Part shown: in pieces, positions 8,120-16,495 of the stretch
Layout: each line of letters starts with the position of its first letter
Position numbering within the stretch: position 1 is the first letter of the stretch
Assembly (NCBI RefSeq): GCF_002920635.1
Contig: NZ_PQSR01000078.1
Span: forward strand, 1-36,222
Direction of reading: 5' to 3'
Length of the DNA stretch: 36,222 nt
Source: Streptomyces sp. Ru72
GTDB taxonomy: Bacteria; Actinomycetota; Actinomycetes; Streptomycetales; Streptomycetaceae
Position numbers and translations under genes: made by a program
The notes under the pieces: model-generated
Database searches by the model: none
Told to the model about the DNA's origin: nothing
Seen by the model: the letters and a program-made list of their open reading frames with translations, nothing else

Positions 8120-8330
8120 GCTTGTTTCGCAATGTGACCCGCTGGATCTGTCACATGACATCGCGGGAGACAGCCGCGGTGTCACGACGAATAGCTCTGC
8201 GCGTCCTTGTCAGGGACAGTCTCGAGCTGCCGAGGAGATCGGCGACGAGCTCGGCCACGATCGACAAGGCCGTCTCCCCAGGGGTGCGCGCGCCAAGGTC
8301 AGGGCCACCACCGGTTGCGCCGAGCCGGCA
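8120..8330 (-). pseudogene. xdhC 3'-end fragment (copy B)
   Basis: The minus strand encodes GPDLGARTPGETALSIVAEL, then VADLLGSSRLSLTRTRRAIR and RDTAAVSRDVM before a stop. This aligns with the C-terminus of the intact XdhC at 24057-25256. The last bases and flank (CTGGATCTGTCACATGAC, about 8142-8159) are shared with copy A at 3296-3480. Upstream of GGGPDLG the match ends. Downstream of the xdhC stop, a few tens of bases are still shared with copy A before the truncated SDR begins. The tail and its flank thus travelled as a unit. Confidence 0.7.
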
Positions 8331-8364
8331 TGAAGTCGGACGGGGGTGTTCTCCCAGGCCGTCC

Positions 8365-8865
8365 TCAACGGTTCTCCGCCCGCACCATCCAGGCGTGCTT
8401 TTCCAGGTCGTCGATGATCGCGTGCAGGATGTCGGCGGTCGGCGGATCTTCCACGTCCACCTCGTCACGTGCCTGCCTGAGCGTCGCCGCTGTAGCACGG
8501 AGACGGGTGTCGAGCAGAGAGGCCACGGTTGCCGTGTCCTGCTCTCCGCCGGGGAAGGCGGGAAGCGTCGTGGTCGCGGCGACCATGTCGGAACGTCCGT
8601 CCACGGCGGTGCCGAGTGCACGTAGGCGCTCGGCAACCGTATCGGTCGCCTCCCTGGCCGTGTCGACGATGTCGTCGAGTTGCAGATGCAGGTCACGGAA
8701 GTTGCGACCTACGACATTCCAGTGTGCCTGCTTGCCTTGGAGGTGCAGCTCGATCAGATCGACGAGCACCTGCTGAAGGGCGCCGGCCAAGGCCGGTGAT
8801 GCGGTGATCAACGGAACGTCGTCCTCGCTCCGCCGTTTCGTCACGGTCGAGCCTAGGGTCGTCAC
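8365..8865 (-). CDS. dps: Dps-family ferritin-like protein
   Basis: Dps proteins form 12-subunit cages that oxidise Fe(II) with hydrogen peroxide, store the iron and protect DNA. All five ferroxidase ligands known from E. coli Dps are present at the right spacing: H48 (QAHWNV), H60 and D64 (RDLHLQLDD), D75 and E79 (TDTVAE). The 166-residue length is normal. The N-terminal tail (residues 1-17) carries a few basic residues (KRR) that might touch DNA, weaker than in DNA-binding Dps. GTG 8865 is the start; GGAG lies about 8 nt upstream. It ends 35 bp from xdhC copy B and is probably monocistronic. Confidence 0.93.
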   Translation of the reverse strand: MTTLGSTVTKRRSEDDVPLITASPALAGALQQVLVDLIELHLQGKQAHWNVVGRNFRDLHLQLDDIVDTAREATDTVAERLRALGTAVDGRSDMVAATTTLPAFPGGEQDTATVASLLDTRLRATAATLRQARDEVDVEDPPTADILHAIIDDLEKHAWMVRAENR

Positions 8866-9105
8866 ACTCTCTCTCCGTTCAACAGCCCAGAAGGCGCACC
8901 CGGCGCGGCGTCGACAGCGGCGGGATGCACCATCCGGTCATCCGGTGTGGGAAGTGCCCCCTGCCAGGGCATCAGGTGGGACGGCAGGAGGGCCTTCCGG
9001 TCACCGCTGCGGATGTGATGATCTGCACCGCGCCAGAAGGCCCTCAGCCGTTTCAAGGTGCCTCGTAGGAGATCCGCATCAGGGCGATCTCCGTGGACGG
9101 AACAC

Positions 9106-9912
9106 CTAGATGGTGATGTCCCAGGCGTCGGTCTGGCTCTTCTTCAGCATGTCCTCGACGAAGCCGGGCACGACGTTGCGGAACTTGCCCGTGTCGCTGG
9201 GCACGATGCGCACCATCGCGTCGATCATCTCCTGGGGGTCGAGGCGACCTTCATCGGTGCCGAGCAGCGAGTCGAACCCGGCCTGCACGTCGGCACGCTT
9301 GTTGAAGTTCTTGTCGTCGTCGAGCCACCTGAAGGCCGTCTCGGCCATGGTCTCGTTGAAACCGGTCAGGTAGGCGCCGGGGTTGACGGTCTGCACCTTG
9401 ATGTTGTGCGGGCGCAGCTCGTCCCGGAGCGCCTCCGCGAGGGCCTCGAGCGCGTGCTTGGTCGACACGTACGGGCCGAAGCCCGTCGGCGTGAACAGAC
9501 CGCCCATCGAGGAAGTGAAGACCACCTTGCCCGGCCGGCCCTGGTCGATCCACTTACGGGCGAACTTCTGAGCGAGCTCGAGCGGGGCGAACACGTTCGT
9601 CTCGAAGTTCTTCCGCAGCAGCCCGACGGGGATCTCGCTGACCGGACCGGCCTCACCGATACCGGCGTTGCTGAAGAGGACGTCGATGTCCCACTTCAGC
9701 GCGGCCGCGACGTCGTACGGGTCCAGGACGTCCAGCTTCTCGACCCGCAGATTGTCCAGACCGAGCTCGCGGGCCTTCAGCCGGAGCGCTGAGACCTGGG
9801 GGTAGATCTGGGCCGTGGCGATGACGTCGTGGCCCTCCTTCGCCAGACCGATGGCCGCACCCTCACCGAAACCCGATCCGGCACCCGTGACAAGAATCCG
9901 CTTACCGCTCAT
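9106..9912 (-). CDS. SDR family NAD(P)-dependent oxidoreductase
   Basis: The 268-residue protein starting MSGKRILVTGAGSGFGEGAA is a classical SDR. The glycine-rich cofactor motif TGAGSGFG is near residue 9, the structural motif SNAGIGEAG in the middle, and the catalytic serine in VVFTSSMGG is followed by YVSTK. The C-terminal part (NPGAYLTGFNETMAETAFRW) is typical of a Streptomyces group whose substrates are not established. An in-frame ATG at 9924 would add four residues (MGII). The AAAGGA ribosome-binding sequence abuts that ATG directly but is 12 nt from 9912, so 9912 fits better, though not perfectly. The HbpS-like gene is 104 bp upstream in the same direction. Confidence 0.88.
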   Translation of the reverse strand: MSGKRILVTGAGSGFGEGAAIGLAKEGHDVIATAQIYPQVSALRLKARELGLDNLRVEKLDVLDPYDVAAALKWDIDVLFSNAGIGEAGPVSEIPVGLLRKNFETNVFAPLELAQKFARKWIDQGRPGKVVFTSSMGGLFTPTGFGPYVSTKHALEALAEALRDELRPHNIKVQTVNPGAYLTGFNETMAETAFRWLDDDKNFNKRADVQAGFDSLLGTDEGRLDPQEMIDAMVRIVPSDTGKFRNVVPGFVEDMLKKSQTDAWDITI

Positions 9913-9989
9913 GATGATGCCCATTCCTTTACTTGGTTCTTCATATGAATGATTTTTCAGAAACCGATCGGCAGGACCGGTTCCTGGCG

Positions 9990-10005
9990 CGCCCCAGCCG
10001 GGGCG
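9990..10005 (-). terminator. Short GC hairpin after the HbpS-like gene
   Basis: CGCCCC-AGCC-GGGGCG forms a perfect 6-bp stem with a 4-nt loop, 24 bp past the stop of the HbpS-like gene and before the downstream SDR start. There is no T-run. It could be a weak terminator or processing site between the two minus-strand genes. Confidence 0.35.
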
Positions 10006-10028
10006 GAAGCTCAGGCCGGGACGGAAAC

Positions 10029-10445
10029 TCAGGCCGACGCTGCCGCGAGCGCGGCAGCCGCCGCCTGGGCGATCTCGGCGTCCTGGGCGACCGACCCCCC
10101 GGACACGCCCACGGCCCCGACGACCACGCCCTCAACGTTGCGAATCGGCCTGCCACCGGCAAAGACCACCAGTCCGCCGTTGCTGTTCTCCAGTCCGAAC
10201 GACGTACCGCCCGGCTTGCAGTATTCGAAAAGCGCTTCGGAGTCCAGCTGGAACAGCGCCGACGTGCGCGCCTTTCCGATCGCGATGTCGGCCGAACCCA
10301 GCAGGGCACCGTCCATACGAACGAAGGTCTTGAGGTTCGCACCGGTATCGAACACCGCGATGTTCACGGGCAGCGCCATTTCCGCTGCCCTTCGCACACC
10401 GGCCGAGAGAACCCGCTGGGCCTCTTCGGTCGAAATGTCAGGCAC
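10029..10445 (-). CDS. HbpS/GlcG (DUF336) heme-binding-like protein
   Basis: The 138-residue product has the DUF336 pattern. ISTEEAQRVLSAGVRRAAEM is followed by PVNIAVFDTGANLKTFVRMD, KARTSALF, GGLVVFAGGRPI and the C-terminal VVVGAVGVSGGSVAQDAEIA. In Streptomyces, HbpS binds heme and works with the SenS/SenR two-component system in oxidative-stress signalling; GlcG homologues accompany glycolate oxidase. No signal peptide is seen, so this one should be cytoplasmic. Longer starts exist up to 10550, but GTG 10445 has AAGGAG at 10455-10460 (9-nt spacing) and gives the normal family length. No sensor kinase is nearby. Confidence 0.85.
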   Translation of the reverse strand: MPDISTEEAQRVLSAGVRRAAEMALPVNIAVFDTGANLKTFVRMDGALLGSADIAIGKARTSALFQLDSEALFEYCKPGGTSFGLENSNGGLVVFAGGRPIRNVEGVVVGAVGVSGGSVAQDAEIAQAAAAALAAASA

Positions 10446-11063
10446 TGCGACCAGCTCCTTACATGGTGTCTTCGTTGCCGACCACTTTCGCCATTCAGGC
10501 ACTTGCCGTGGATTTCTGCTAACCGGTCGGCGTTCCCTTTCGACATCCATGTTTGTCCATGCCGAGCCTGGGGGTAATCCGTCATCCGACCATGCCGAAA
10601 CGGGCTGTCAGCTGTTCCCCTAGGTATGGTGCCCATGGCGGGGCAGGCAGACTTGACTCCCGCATAGGTATCGATCGGCACGACCGGCACCCGGTTACCG
10701 GAAGGGTGACCGCTTCCAGGTCATGTCGGGCGATCCGACCCCGTTGGCAAACGCCCGGCTGCCGACTCGGCCGGGAGCAGGGGCTGGGACGATGGCTCAG
10801 ACCCCCGTGCTGCCGGGTCGCCGGTCCGCCGTTTGAGGCCGCGGCGCGCAGTTCGTGAGCGGGCGGGGTTCCCCTGGCTCCCACCCGGTCGGCACGCCGA
10901 CCTCACGAAGAAACGATCAGATAATCTGGATGCCGCCAACCGCCAGGAGACCTTTGCCCTCAACCACGGCGAGCAGGGTCAGGCGCGCTGTGGCGTTTCT
11001 GCCGCCCGTTCAATCGCAGGATCGTCCACCGGTGCCTCGGCGGACGGCTGTCCGCTCGTACCG
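10446..11063. other. About 600 bp without a supported gene, between the HbpS-like and LtrA genes
   Basis: This divergent region should hold the promoters of both flanking genes. Open frames on both strands extend into it (for example the LtrA frame is open back to 10833) but lack homology, starts with ribosome sites, or domain features. I saw no clear repeat, RNA gene or insertion-sequence fragment. Confidence 0.4.
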
Positions 11064-12266
11064 ATGAGGGAAAGCGAACCGCTAGTGAGAAGAACCGAAC
11101 GGACCGGGATCTCTCTCGTTCCCAGACGGCTGTGGATTTCAGAGCGAACCCAGGGCCGTGTGACGTCGGCCGAGCTCTTCTTCGACTTGGTGTTCGTCTT
11201 CTTCGTCACTCAGGTCACCCACGCGGTGGAAACCCATCCAGGATGGGAAGGCCTCCTCAAGGCGCTGCTCCCGATGGTCATCGTGTGGTGGATGTTCAGC
11301 GGGTTCGGATGGCTCACGAACGCGGTGAGACCTGACGCGGTGCAGGTGCGCCTGCTGCTGACACTTGCGATGACGGGCTTCTTCATCATGGGCCTGGATG
11401 TGCCCTATGCCTTCGCGCCCGAGGGCTGGGCCTTCCCCTTGGCGTATCTGGCCGTCGTTGCCATCCACGGGCTGGTCTACCTGACGACCGACGCCCCGTC
11501 GGCTCGGCAGGCAATCCGTCGCAACATGCCGTTCAACGCTGCTGCCGGCGTCCTCATACTCGTCGCCCCACACCTTCCGGAAGCATGGGGCTGGGCGTGC
11601 TGGGCCACCGCTGTGCCGGTCCTCTACCTCTCGCCCTTGCTGGGTCGCATTCGCGGCTTCGTCCTCGAACCGCACCACTTCGTGGAGCGGCATGCACTGC
11701 TCCTGCTGGTCGTACTGGGCGAGTCGGTGGTCGCCATCGGAATCGGCGCCCAAGGGGCGACCATCCACCCGGTGAATGCCCCCTTGGCGCTGGGCGTGGC
11801 GTTGGGGATCGCCGTGACCTCGGGTCTGTGGTGGGTGTACTTCGACGGGGACGAAGAGCGAGCCGACGAGGAGTTCGAGAAGGCCACCGAGGACCGTCGC
11901 CAGACACTCGCCTACTACGCGTTCACCAGCGCGCACCTGGTGATGATCACCGGCATCATCCTGGTCGCGGCCGGGATCAGCGACGCCATCCACCACTTCG
12001 ACGGGCACGCACACCGATGGTGGCTGGGCTGTGGCACAGCGGTGTTCCTCCTGGGGCACGCGATCTACCGAGGGCTGCTCCGAAGCGGACGTATCGCCGA
12101 CCGCCTGATCGGGGCGGTGTGCGCGGTACCGCTGGGTGCGACAACGTCCATCGCCGGCTGGATCGGCATGACCATGGTCGCGATCGTCCTGGCAGCCATC
12201 GCCACGGTGGACCACCGCCTGGCGTCGATGGACCCGAGGCCTCTCGAGGACTCCTGTGCTTCTTGA
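11064..12266 (+). CDS. Low temperature requirement A (LtrA) family membrane protein
   Basis: The protein has the LtrA hallmark near its start, TSAELFFDLVFVFFVTQVTH, then about twelve hydrophobic spans. A conserved internal block, HFVERHALLLLVVLGESVVA, is the second signature of the family. A cytoplasmic stretch, YFDGDEERADEEFEKATEDR, separates two membrane bundles. LtrA was named from Listeria growth at low temperature; its biochemical function is not established. ATG 11064 is used (400 residues). GTG 11085 in the same frame is a good alternative because AGGGAA lies upstream of it, while 11064 has no clear ribosome site. The longer open frame to 10833 is not typical of the family. Confidence 0.85.
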   Translation: MRESEPLVRRTERTGISLVPRRLWISERTQGRVTSAELFFDLVFVFFVTQVTHAVETHPGWEGLLKALLPMVIVWWMFSGFGWLTNAVRPDAVQVRLLLTLAMTGFFIMGLDVPYAFAPEGWAFPLAYLAVVAIHGLVYLTTDAPSARQAIRRNMPFNAAAGVLILVAPHLPEAWGWACWATAVPVLYLSPLLGRIRGFVLEPHHFVERHALLLLVVLGESVVAIGIGAQGATIHPVNAPLALGVALGIAVTSGLWWVYFDGDEERADEEFEKATEDRRQTLAYYAFTSAHLVMITGIILVAAGISDAIHHFDGHAHRWWLGCGTAVFLLGHAIYRGLLRSGRIADRLIGAVCAVPLGATTSIAGWIGMTMVAIVLAAIATVDHRLASMDPRPLEDSCAS

Positions 12267-12405
12267 GGACTCTGCATCCGGCTGACACCTCGACTGGCGC
12301 GACGGCAGGTCCGGCCAGGCCAGGACGATCTGTCCGGCAAGCACTCGCTCCCGTAGTGTGCGCGTCGTGCAGATGGTCCGTCAGGTGATCGTGTTCGATG
12401 CGGTG

Positions 12406-12486
12406 CCGAAGCGGTCCGAAGTGGGCTTCGATCGGGTTCGCCCACGAGGCGTAGGTCGGCGTGAAGCACGACTCGACCTTGTTCAC
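12406..12486 (-). mobile_element. IS630-family transposase fragment
   Basis: The minus strand encodes NKVESCFTPTYASWANPIEA followed by HFGPLR. This is the C-terminal 'TPTYASWANPIEAHFGPLR' block of IS630-type DDE transposases, containing the last acidic catalytic residue (the E of PIEAHF). Similarity stops after FGPLR. The N-terminal catalytic region is absent and no terminal repeats were seen, so this is a dead remnant just downstream of the LtrA gene. Confidence 0.7.
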
Positions 12487-12499
12487 TGAGCCTGGCTGC

Positions 12500-12920
12500 C
12501 GATCCGAACGCCGTGACCTACCGGAGACTCCGGGCCCTGCCGACCGACCCGACGCGCACTACCGCAAGATCTGGGCTGACACCCACGGCCAGGGGGCCGA
12601 CCCATGAGAAGGCGGCGCTGGAAGCCATCGGCGCGATGCTGAACAAGGTGACCTCGCTGCCCGACGTGGACGCGGCTCTCCACCGCGCCGCTGCCAGGAT
12701 CCCCGGCGTCTCCGGGCCGAGCATGCCGAGGGACGCCGCCGGTCGGCGCGACATCGGGCTTGCCTGCAGACACGGCGACGACCGTCACGTGTAGGTCTTC
12801 CGCCGAAAGACGGTCCACTACCTCGGTTCCGAGGAGGTGGCCCTGCTGAACGTCATCGACAAGACCGGCGAGATCCCGGGCGAAGGACGAAGCCGACCAC
12901 CAGGCCCACGTTCGGGAATC
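12500..12920 (+). pseudogene. CU044_5270-family protein, C-terminal part, frameshifted
   Basis: The fragment reads YRRLRALPTDP, then in another frame DAHYRKIWADTHGQGAD. It returns to the first frame with KAALEAIGAMLNKVTSLPDV, DAALHRAAARIPGVSGP and DAAGRRDIGLACRHGDDRHV, then a stop, then FRRKTVHYLGSEEVALLNVI. This resembles the C-terminal half of CU044_5270-family proteins, actinobacterial proteins usually encoded beside an ECF sigma factor and membrane-anchored. Two frame changes, the stop at about 12792 and the missing N-terminus show it is dead. No sigma factor gene remains beside it. Confidence 0.6.
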
Positions 12921-13029
12921 TGGGGAGCAGAGCTCGCGGGCGGAGTGGCCGGCTCGGCCAGGTCACGCGGCCAGCTCGCCTCGGGCATTGCCGGGCTCAC
13001 CCCCTTCGGCCGGGCTCCGTCGCGGTGGG

Positions 13030-13180
13030 CCGAGGTCCCCCGAGACGCGCGCTCACGGTATTCGGAGCCACCTGCCGGCCGTGGACTCGTTGAACCGCTC
13101 AACCAAGTCGGAAAGGGGCACTTTTCCTCACCATCGCGAGGGACCGCTCAGGCATCGTCGAGCAGGCGTTCCAACAACGG
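13030..13180 (+). repeat. Repeat family R2, copy 1
   Basis: About 150 bp here matches the reverse complement of 33481-33627 with scattered changes. Shared blocks include GGAGCCACCTGC, CTCGTTGA..GCTCAACCA and CGTCGAGCAGGCG. On the minus strand, the 3' end of an ORF reads RTGWNPLLERLLDDA and then stops at 13148. Copy 2 reads VLLERLLDDS plus a stop, and a short third copy at 23898-24000 reads TDWDLLVERLLGDA plus a stop. The unit thus holds the last codons of a gene I could not identify plus about 100 bp of its downstream flank. Confidence 0.6.
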
Positions 13181-13253
13181 GTTCCAGCCAGTCCTGTCCT
13201 GATCCTCACGATCCGGGCTACACCACGCCCCTGAGCAGGCAGTACAGAAGAAC

Positions 13254-13290
13254 GTTGGGGAGCAGGGTGTCGCACACCCTGCTTCCCAAC
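13254..13290 (-). terminator. 17-bp hairpin, terminator of the MFS-SDR-XRE operon
   Basis: Bases 13254-13270 pair with 13274-13290 around a CGC loop. The core is GCAGGGTGT-CGC-ACACCCTGC, extended outward by eight more pairs including one G-T wobble. It lies 31 bp past the stop of the XRE regulator. There is no T-run, which is normal for GC-rich actinobacterial terminators. It is the strongest hairpin I found in the window by eye. Confidence 0.75.
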
Positions 13291-13320
13291 TGTTTCGGGC
13301 CCGGCCGTCCCGCTGATGCG

Positions 13321-14241
13321 CTACGCCCCGCCCTTGGACTCCCCCGCCGAAGGTGCTGCCCCGGGCCGCCGGGGGGATCCTGCCGCCTCCGTCGGCCGGG
13401 CGGGGAGCTCGGTGGCAGCCCAGCCCGCCAGGAAGGTCAGGGCCTGCGCGCTCGGCGAGTGCGGTTCCGCCGTGTACACGAGCAGACTCTGGTCCGCGGA
13501 GCCCCGCACATCCAGCACCTGGAAGTCCAGGTTCAGTTCCCCGGCGATCGCGTGGACGAACTCCTTGCGGCCACGCCGCTGGGCTCGCACCCTGTGGTCG
13601 GACCACCATCGGCGGAAGTCGGGGTCCTTCAAGGAGAGTTCCCCGACGAGGCGGGCGAGTTCGGGATCGTTCGGGTAGCGGCCGGCGTCCATGCGGAGGT
13701 AGGCGACACACTCCTGCGCCACTTGCGACCAGTTCGCGTACAGCCCCCGGACCTCGGGATCGAGGAAGGTGAGCCAGATGTGGTTGCGCCGCTTGGTCGG
13801 CAGCCTGGAATAGTCGGTGAACAGCGCGGCGCTCAGTTTGTTCCACGCCAGGATGTCCATACGGCGTCCGAGCACGAGTGCCGGGACATTCACCATGCTG
13901 TCCAGGAGGACCTGGGTCGCCTGGGAGACCTGCTGGTTTCTCGGCGCGGCCGCCTTCGCGTTGCCGGAGATGCCGGCTTCGGCCGCACACCGCAGCAGGT
14001 ATTCCTCCTCGTCGGGGCGCAGCTCGAGGGCCCGGGCCAGGGCGGTGAGGATGGCGGGCGAGGCGGACTTCACGCGACCTTGTTCCAGCCTGACGATGTA
14101 GTCCACGCTGACGCCTGCCAGCGACGCGAGTTCCTCACGCCGCAGTCCCGGCACCCGGCGCTGCCCGGCCGTGGGCAGCCCAACCTGCTCCGCACTGACC
14201 CGGGCGCGGCATGCGCGCAGGTATTCGCCGAGTTCTGTCAC
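13321..14241 (-). CDS. XRE-family regulator with MmyB-like ligand-binding domain
   Basis: The 306-residue protein starts with a helix-turn-helix domain (residues ~2-75). RVPGLRREELASLAGVSVDY and IVRLEQGR are diagnostic of this large actinobacterial group. From about residue 100 an MmyB-like domain follows: ALVLGRRMDILAWNKLSAAL, then NHIWLTFLDPEVRGLYANW and WWSDHRVRAQRRGRKEFVHA. In characterised relatives this PAS-like domain binds small hydrophobic ligands. GTG 14241 is preceded by AAGGAGG at 5-nt spacing, which fixes the start against the longer ORF to 14613. It is the last gene of the MFS-SDR-XRE operon (43-bp gap) and probably controls it. Confidence 0.88.
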   Translation of the reverse strand: MTELGEYLRACRARVSAEQVGLPTAGQRRVPGLRREELASLAGVSVDYIVRLEQGRVKSASPAILTALARALELRPDEEEYLLRCAAEAGISGNAKAAAPRNQQVSQATQVLLDSMVNVPALVLGRRMDILAWNKLSAALFTDYSRLPTKRRNHIWLTFLDPEVRGLYANWSQVAQECVAYLRMDAGRYPNDPELARLVGELSLKDPDFRRWWSDHRVRAQRRGRKEFVHAIAGELNLDFQVLDVRGSADQSLLVYTAEPHSPSAQALTFLAGWAATELPARPTEAAGSPRRPGAAPSAGESKGGA

Positions 14242-14284
14242 GGCAGCCTCCTTCTCGTGTGACTCATGCGAGTCATACGGCGGG

Positions 14285-15133
14285 TCAGTTGCTGACCTTC
14301 GCGTCGTCATGGTCCGTGGACAGGCCGAGATCCCGCCAGGTGTCGGCCTCCTCGCGAAGCTGGGCGATCTTACGATCCATGGCCCCCACGGAGTCGCTGC
14401 CGAGCTGGGCCCGCAGCGGCGGGTCGGCAGCGTCCGCCAGAGCGAGGATGGCCGTGGCTCCCTTGACCGGGTCACCGGGCTGGGCGTGATTGAGTCCGGG
14501 GACGGCCTGACGCACCGCGCCCGCGGTCTCGGCGTAGTCGGAGATGATCCGGCCCTCCGTGAGCAGGCTCGTGGCGTCGAGGAAGTCGGTGCGGAAGTAC
14601 CCCGGCTCGACAATCGTGACCTGGATCCCCAGCGGCGCCAGTTCGGCGCGCATCGCCTCGGACAGGCCCTCCACGGCGAACTTGGTCGAGCAGTAGACGC
14701 CGAAGCCCGCCACGCTCTCGAAGCCCCCGATGGAACTCAGGTTGAGAATGCGGCCCGACCGCTGTCGGCGCATGACCGGCAGTACGGCGCGGGTGACGTT
14801 GGCCAGTCCGAAGACGTTGGTGTCGTAGACCGACCGGAATGCGGCATCGGTGGTTTCCTCCACCGCGCCCAGCACGCCGCGTCCCGCGTTGTTGACCAGG
14901 ATGTCGATCGTCCCGAACCTCCCCACGGCTGCCTCGACAGCCTCACGGACCTGCACCTCGTCGGTGACGTCCAGGGCGACAGCGAGCAGACTGCCCCCGT
15001 ACTGGGAGAGCGCGTCCTGTACGTCCTGAGGCCTGCGGGCCGTCGCCACGACCTTGTCGCCCCGCTCCAGTGCCTGGCGCGCGATCTCCAGGCCGAAACC
15101 GCGGGATGCACCAGTGATGAACCAAGTGGCCAT
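14285..15133 (-). CDS. SDR family oxidoreductase
   Basis: This 282-residue classical SDR begins MATWFITGASRGFGLEIARQ, with the cofactor motif TGASRGFG at residues 7-14 and the acceptor-ribose region VATARRP suiting NADP. NNAGRGVLG, the catalytic serine in LNLSSIGG, and YCSTKFAVEG supply the active site. VTIVEPGYFRTDFL is typical of a group common beside XRE/MmyB regulators in actinobacteria. ATG 15133 is preferred over 15148 because AGAGG lies 7 nt upstream. It is flanked by the MFS gene (49-bp gap) and the regulator (43-bp gap) on the same strand, so reductive modification of a compound moved by the transporter is plausible but unproven. Confidence 0.9.
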   Translation of the reverse strand: MATWFITGASRGFGLEIARQALERGDKVVATARRPQDVQDALSQYGGSLLAVALDVTDEVQVREAVEAAVGRFGTIDILVNNAGRGVLGAVEETTDAAFRSVYDTNVFGLANVTRAVLPVMRRQRSGRILNLSSIGGFESVAGFGVYCSTKFAVEGLSEAMRAELAPLGIQVTIVEPGYFRTDFLDATSLLTEGRIISDYAETAGAVRQAVPGLNHAQPGDPVKGATAILALADAADPPLRAQLGSDSVGAMDRKIAQLREEADTWRDLGLSTDHDDAKVSN

Positions 15134-15182
15134 GCCACTACCTCTCATTCGTTTGATTCTAGAAAAACCGGGTTGGATGCAG

Positions 15183-16448
15183 CTATTGCTTCCGGGACTC
15201 AGCCCGGCCCGAGCGGACAGCGATGGCCCCTGCTGCTACGGCCAGCAGTGCCACAAGCAGTCCGAACCCCGAGAAGGCGGCCGCGATGCCGAACCGGGGA
15301 GCAGCGGCGCCCAGAACGACCACCGGCACACTCACCGCCAGGTAGGCCAGGGCGAAGAAGCCCGGTAGGAGCTGGGGGTGGTCCCCGGCGATCACCGCCG
15401 CCGTCACGGTGCTCGTCGACCCCATGAAGGTCAGGCCGAAGCCTGCGCCGGTGATCGCCGCGCCGGAGAAGAACAACAGGGCGTGGGCGGTGTCGTACCC
15501 GATCACGGACACCCCGACCCCGGCTACGAGCAGCGCGCACCCCGTCACCGATGCCGCCCGTTCCCCGAGCCTGCGCAGCAGCATCGGAGCGATGCCGCCG
15601 CAGCCCTGCACCACGAGGATGACGAGCGAGGACAGCGCCCTGTCAGTGGTGTGCAGCAGGTCGGTGACCAGGTCGACACCCAGTGCCAGGTACAGGCCGA
15701 CGACCGCCCAGCCGGCCGTCACTATGGGGGCCACCCGGAGCAGGATCCCCCGTGACTCCGCGCCGAGCCGCAGAACCCGGGGGTGCCAGGGCCTGAGCCG
15801 TTCGGGCACGACCTGCCAGGCGGGGATCGCCCGTACCAGGGCAAGTCCACCGACGGCCAGGACGGTCAGTACGACGAACGGGGTGACCAGCGGCGCGGGA
15901 GCGAACTGAACGGCGAGGCCGGAGAACACCGCGCCCAGCGCGATGCCTGTCGAGGTCGCCGCGCTGTTGGCGGCCGACGCGGCCTGGTGACTGCGGTCCC
16001 GGTGGAGGTCGGCCAGTGCAGAGCCCGCGCTGCTGGTGAGCAACCCGACCGCGACGCCCTGGATCAGGCGGGCCAGGCACAGTGCCCAGGCCCCGGTGGC
16101 CACGAGGAATACGAGGAAGCTGACGACGGCGGTGGCCAGCGCCATCACGATCGTCCGCTGAGTACCCAGGTGCTCGCTCAGGCCCCCGGCGACCAGCAGG
16201 GTCAGGATCGCGCCGACGGCGTAGCAGGCGTAGACGACCGTCGAAGTGGTCGTTCCGAAGTGCCATTGCTGCTGGTAGAGACCGTACAGCGGAGACGGCG
16301 CGCTGCTGGCGGCCATGACCACGAAGACGACCGCGACCACGGTCTTGAAGTGCCAGGGGCGGTGTTGCCGGTGATGCGGGGCGGTAGGGCGCCGTTGCCC
16401 CTGGAACTCGGGGGCAGCCGGCTTGTCGGCGATCATCAGTCCTGCCAT
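15183..16448 (-). CDS. MFS transporter
   Basis: The 421-residue protein has twelve predicted membrane spans after a ~35-residue cytoplasmic N-terminus. The first span, VVAVVFVVMAASSAPSPLYG, leads into LYQQQWHFGTTTSTVVYACY. The loop between spans 2 and 3 (GGLSEHLGTQRTIV) stands where the MFS motif A is found, in weak form. RLIQGVAVGLLTSSAGSALA is characteristic of drug/small-molecule exporters. Substrate is unknown. ATG 16448 is used; ATG 16436 (MIADKP) has AGGA close upstream and is an alternative. It is first in the operon. A fragment of a close paralogue lies at 29500-29622, and its upstream region carries repeat R3 shared with the aldehyde dehydrogenase gene. Confidence 0.9.
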   Translation of the reverse strand: MAGLMIADKPAAPEFQGQRRPTAPHHRQHRPWHFKTVVAVVFVVMAASSAPSPLYGLYQQQWHFGTTTSTVVYACYAVGAILTLLVAGGLSEHLGTQRTIVMALATAVVSFLVFLVATGAWALCLARLIQGVAVGLLTSSAGSALADLHRDRSHQAASAANSAATSTGIALGAVFSGLAVQFAPAPLVTPFVVLTVLAVGGLALVRAIPAWQVVPERLRPWHPRVLRLGAESRGILLRVAPIVTAGWAVVGLYLALGVDLVTDLLHTTDRALSSLVILVVQGCGGIAPMLLRRLGERAASVTGCALLVAGVGVSVIGYDTAHALLFFSGAAITGAGFGLTFMGSTSTVTAAVIAGDHPQLLPGFFALAYLAVSVPVVVLGAAAPRFGIAAAFSGFGLLVALLAVAAGAIAVRSGRAESRKQ

Positions 16449-16495
16449 CTTTCGACGGGAATCCGGCGCCGGCGGCAGAGGTGGTTGTCCTCTGC

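Noticed and set aside
8862..9056. 64-codon minus-strand ORF just upstream of dps
   Set aside because: No family resemblance and no ribosome site; overlaps the dps start by 4 bp but the peptide looks random (rich in Pro, Ala, His).
14242..14613. N-terminal extension of the XRE regulator to 14613
   Set aside because: The extension overlaps the SDR gene and lacks homology, whereas GTG 14241 has a near-ideal AAGGAGG site at 5 nt.
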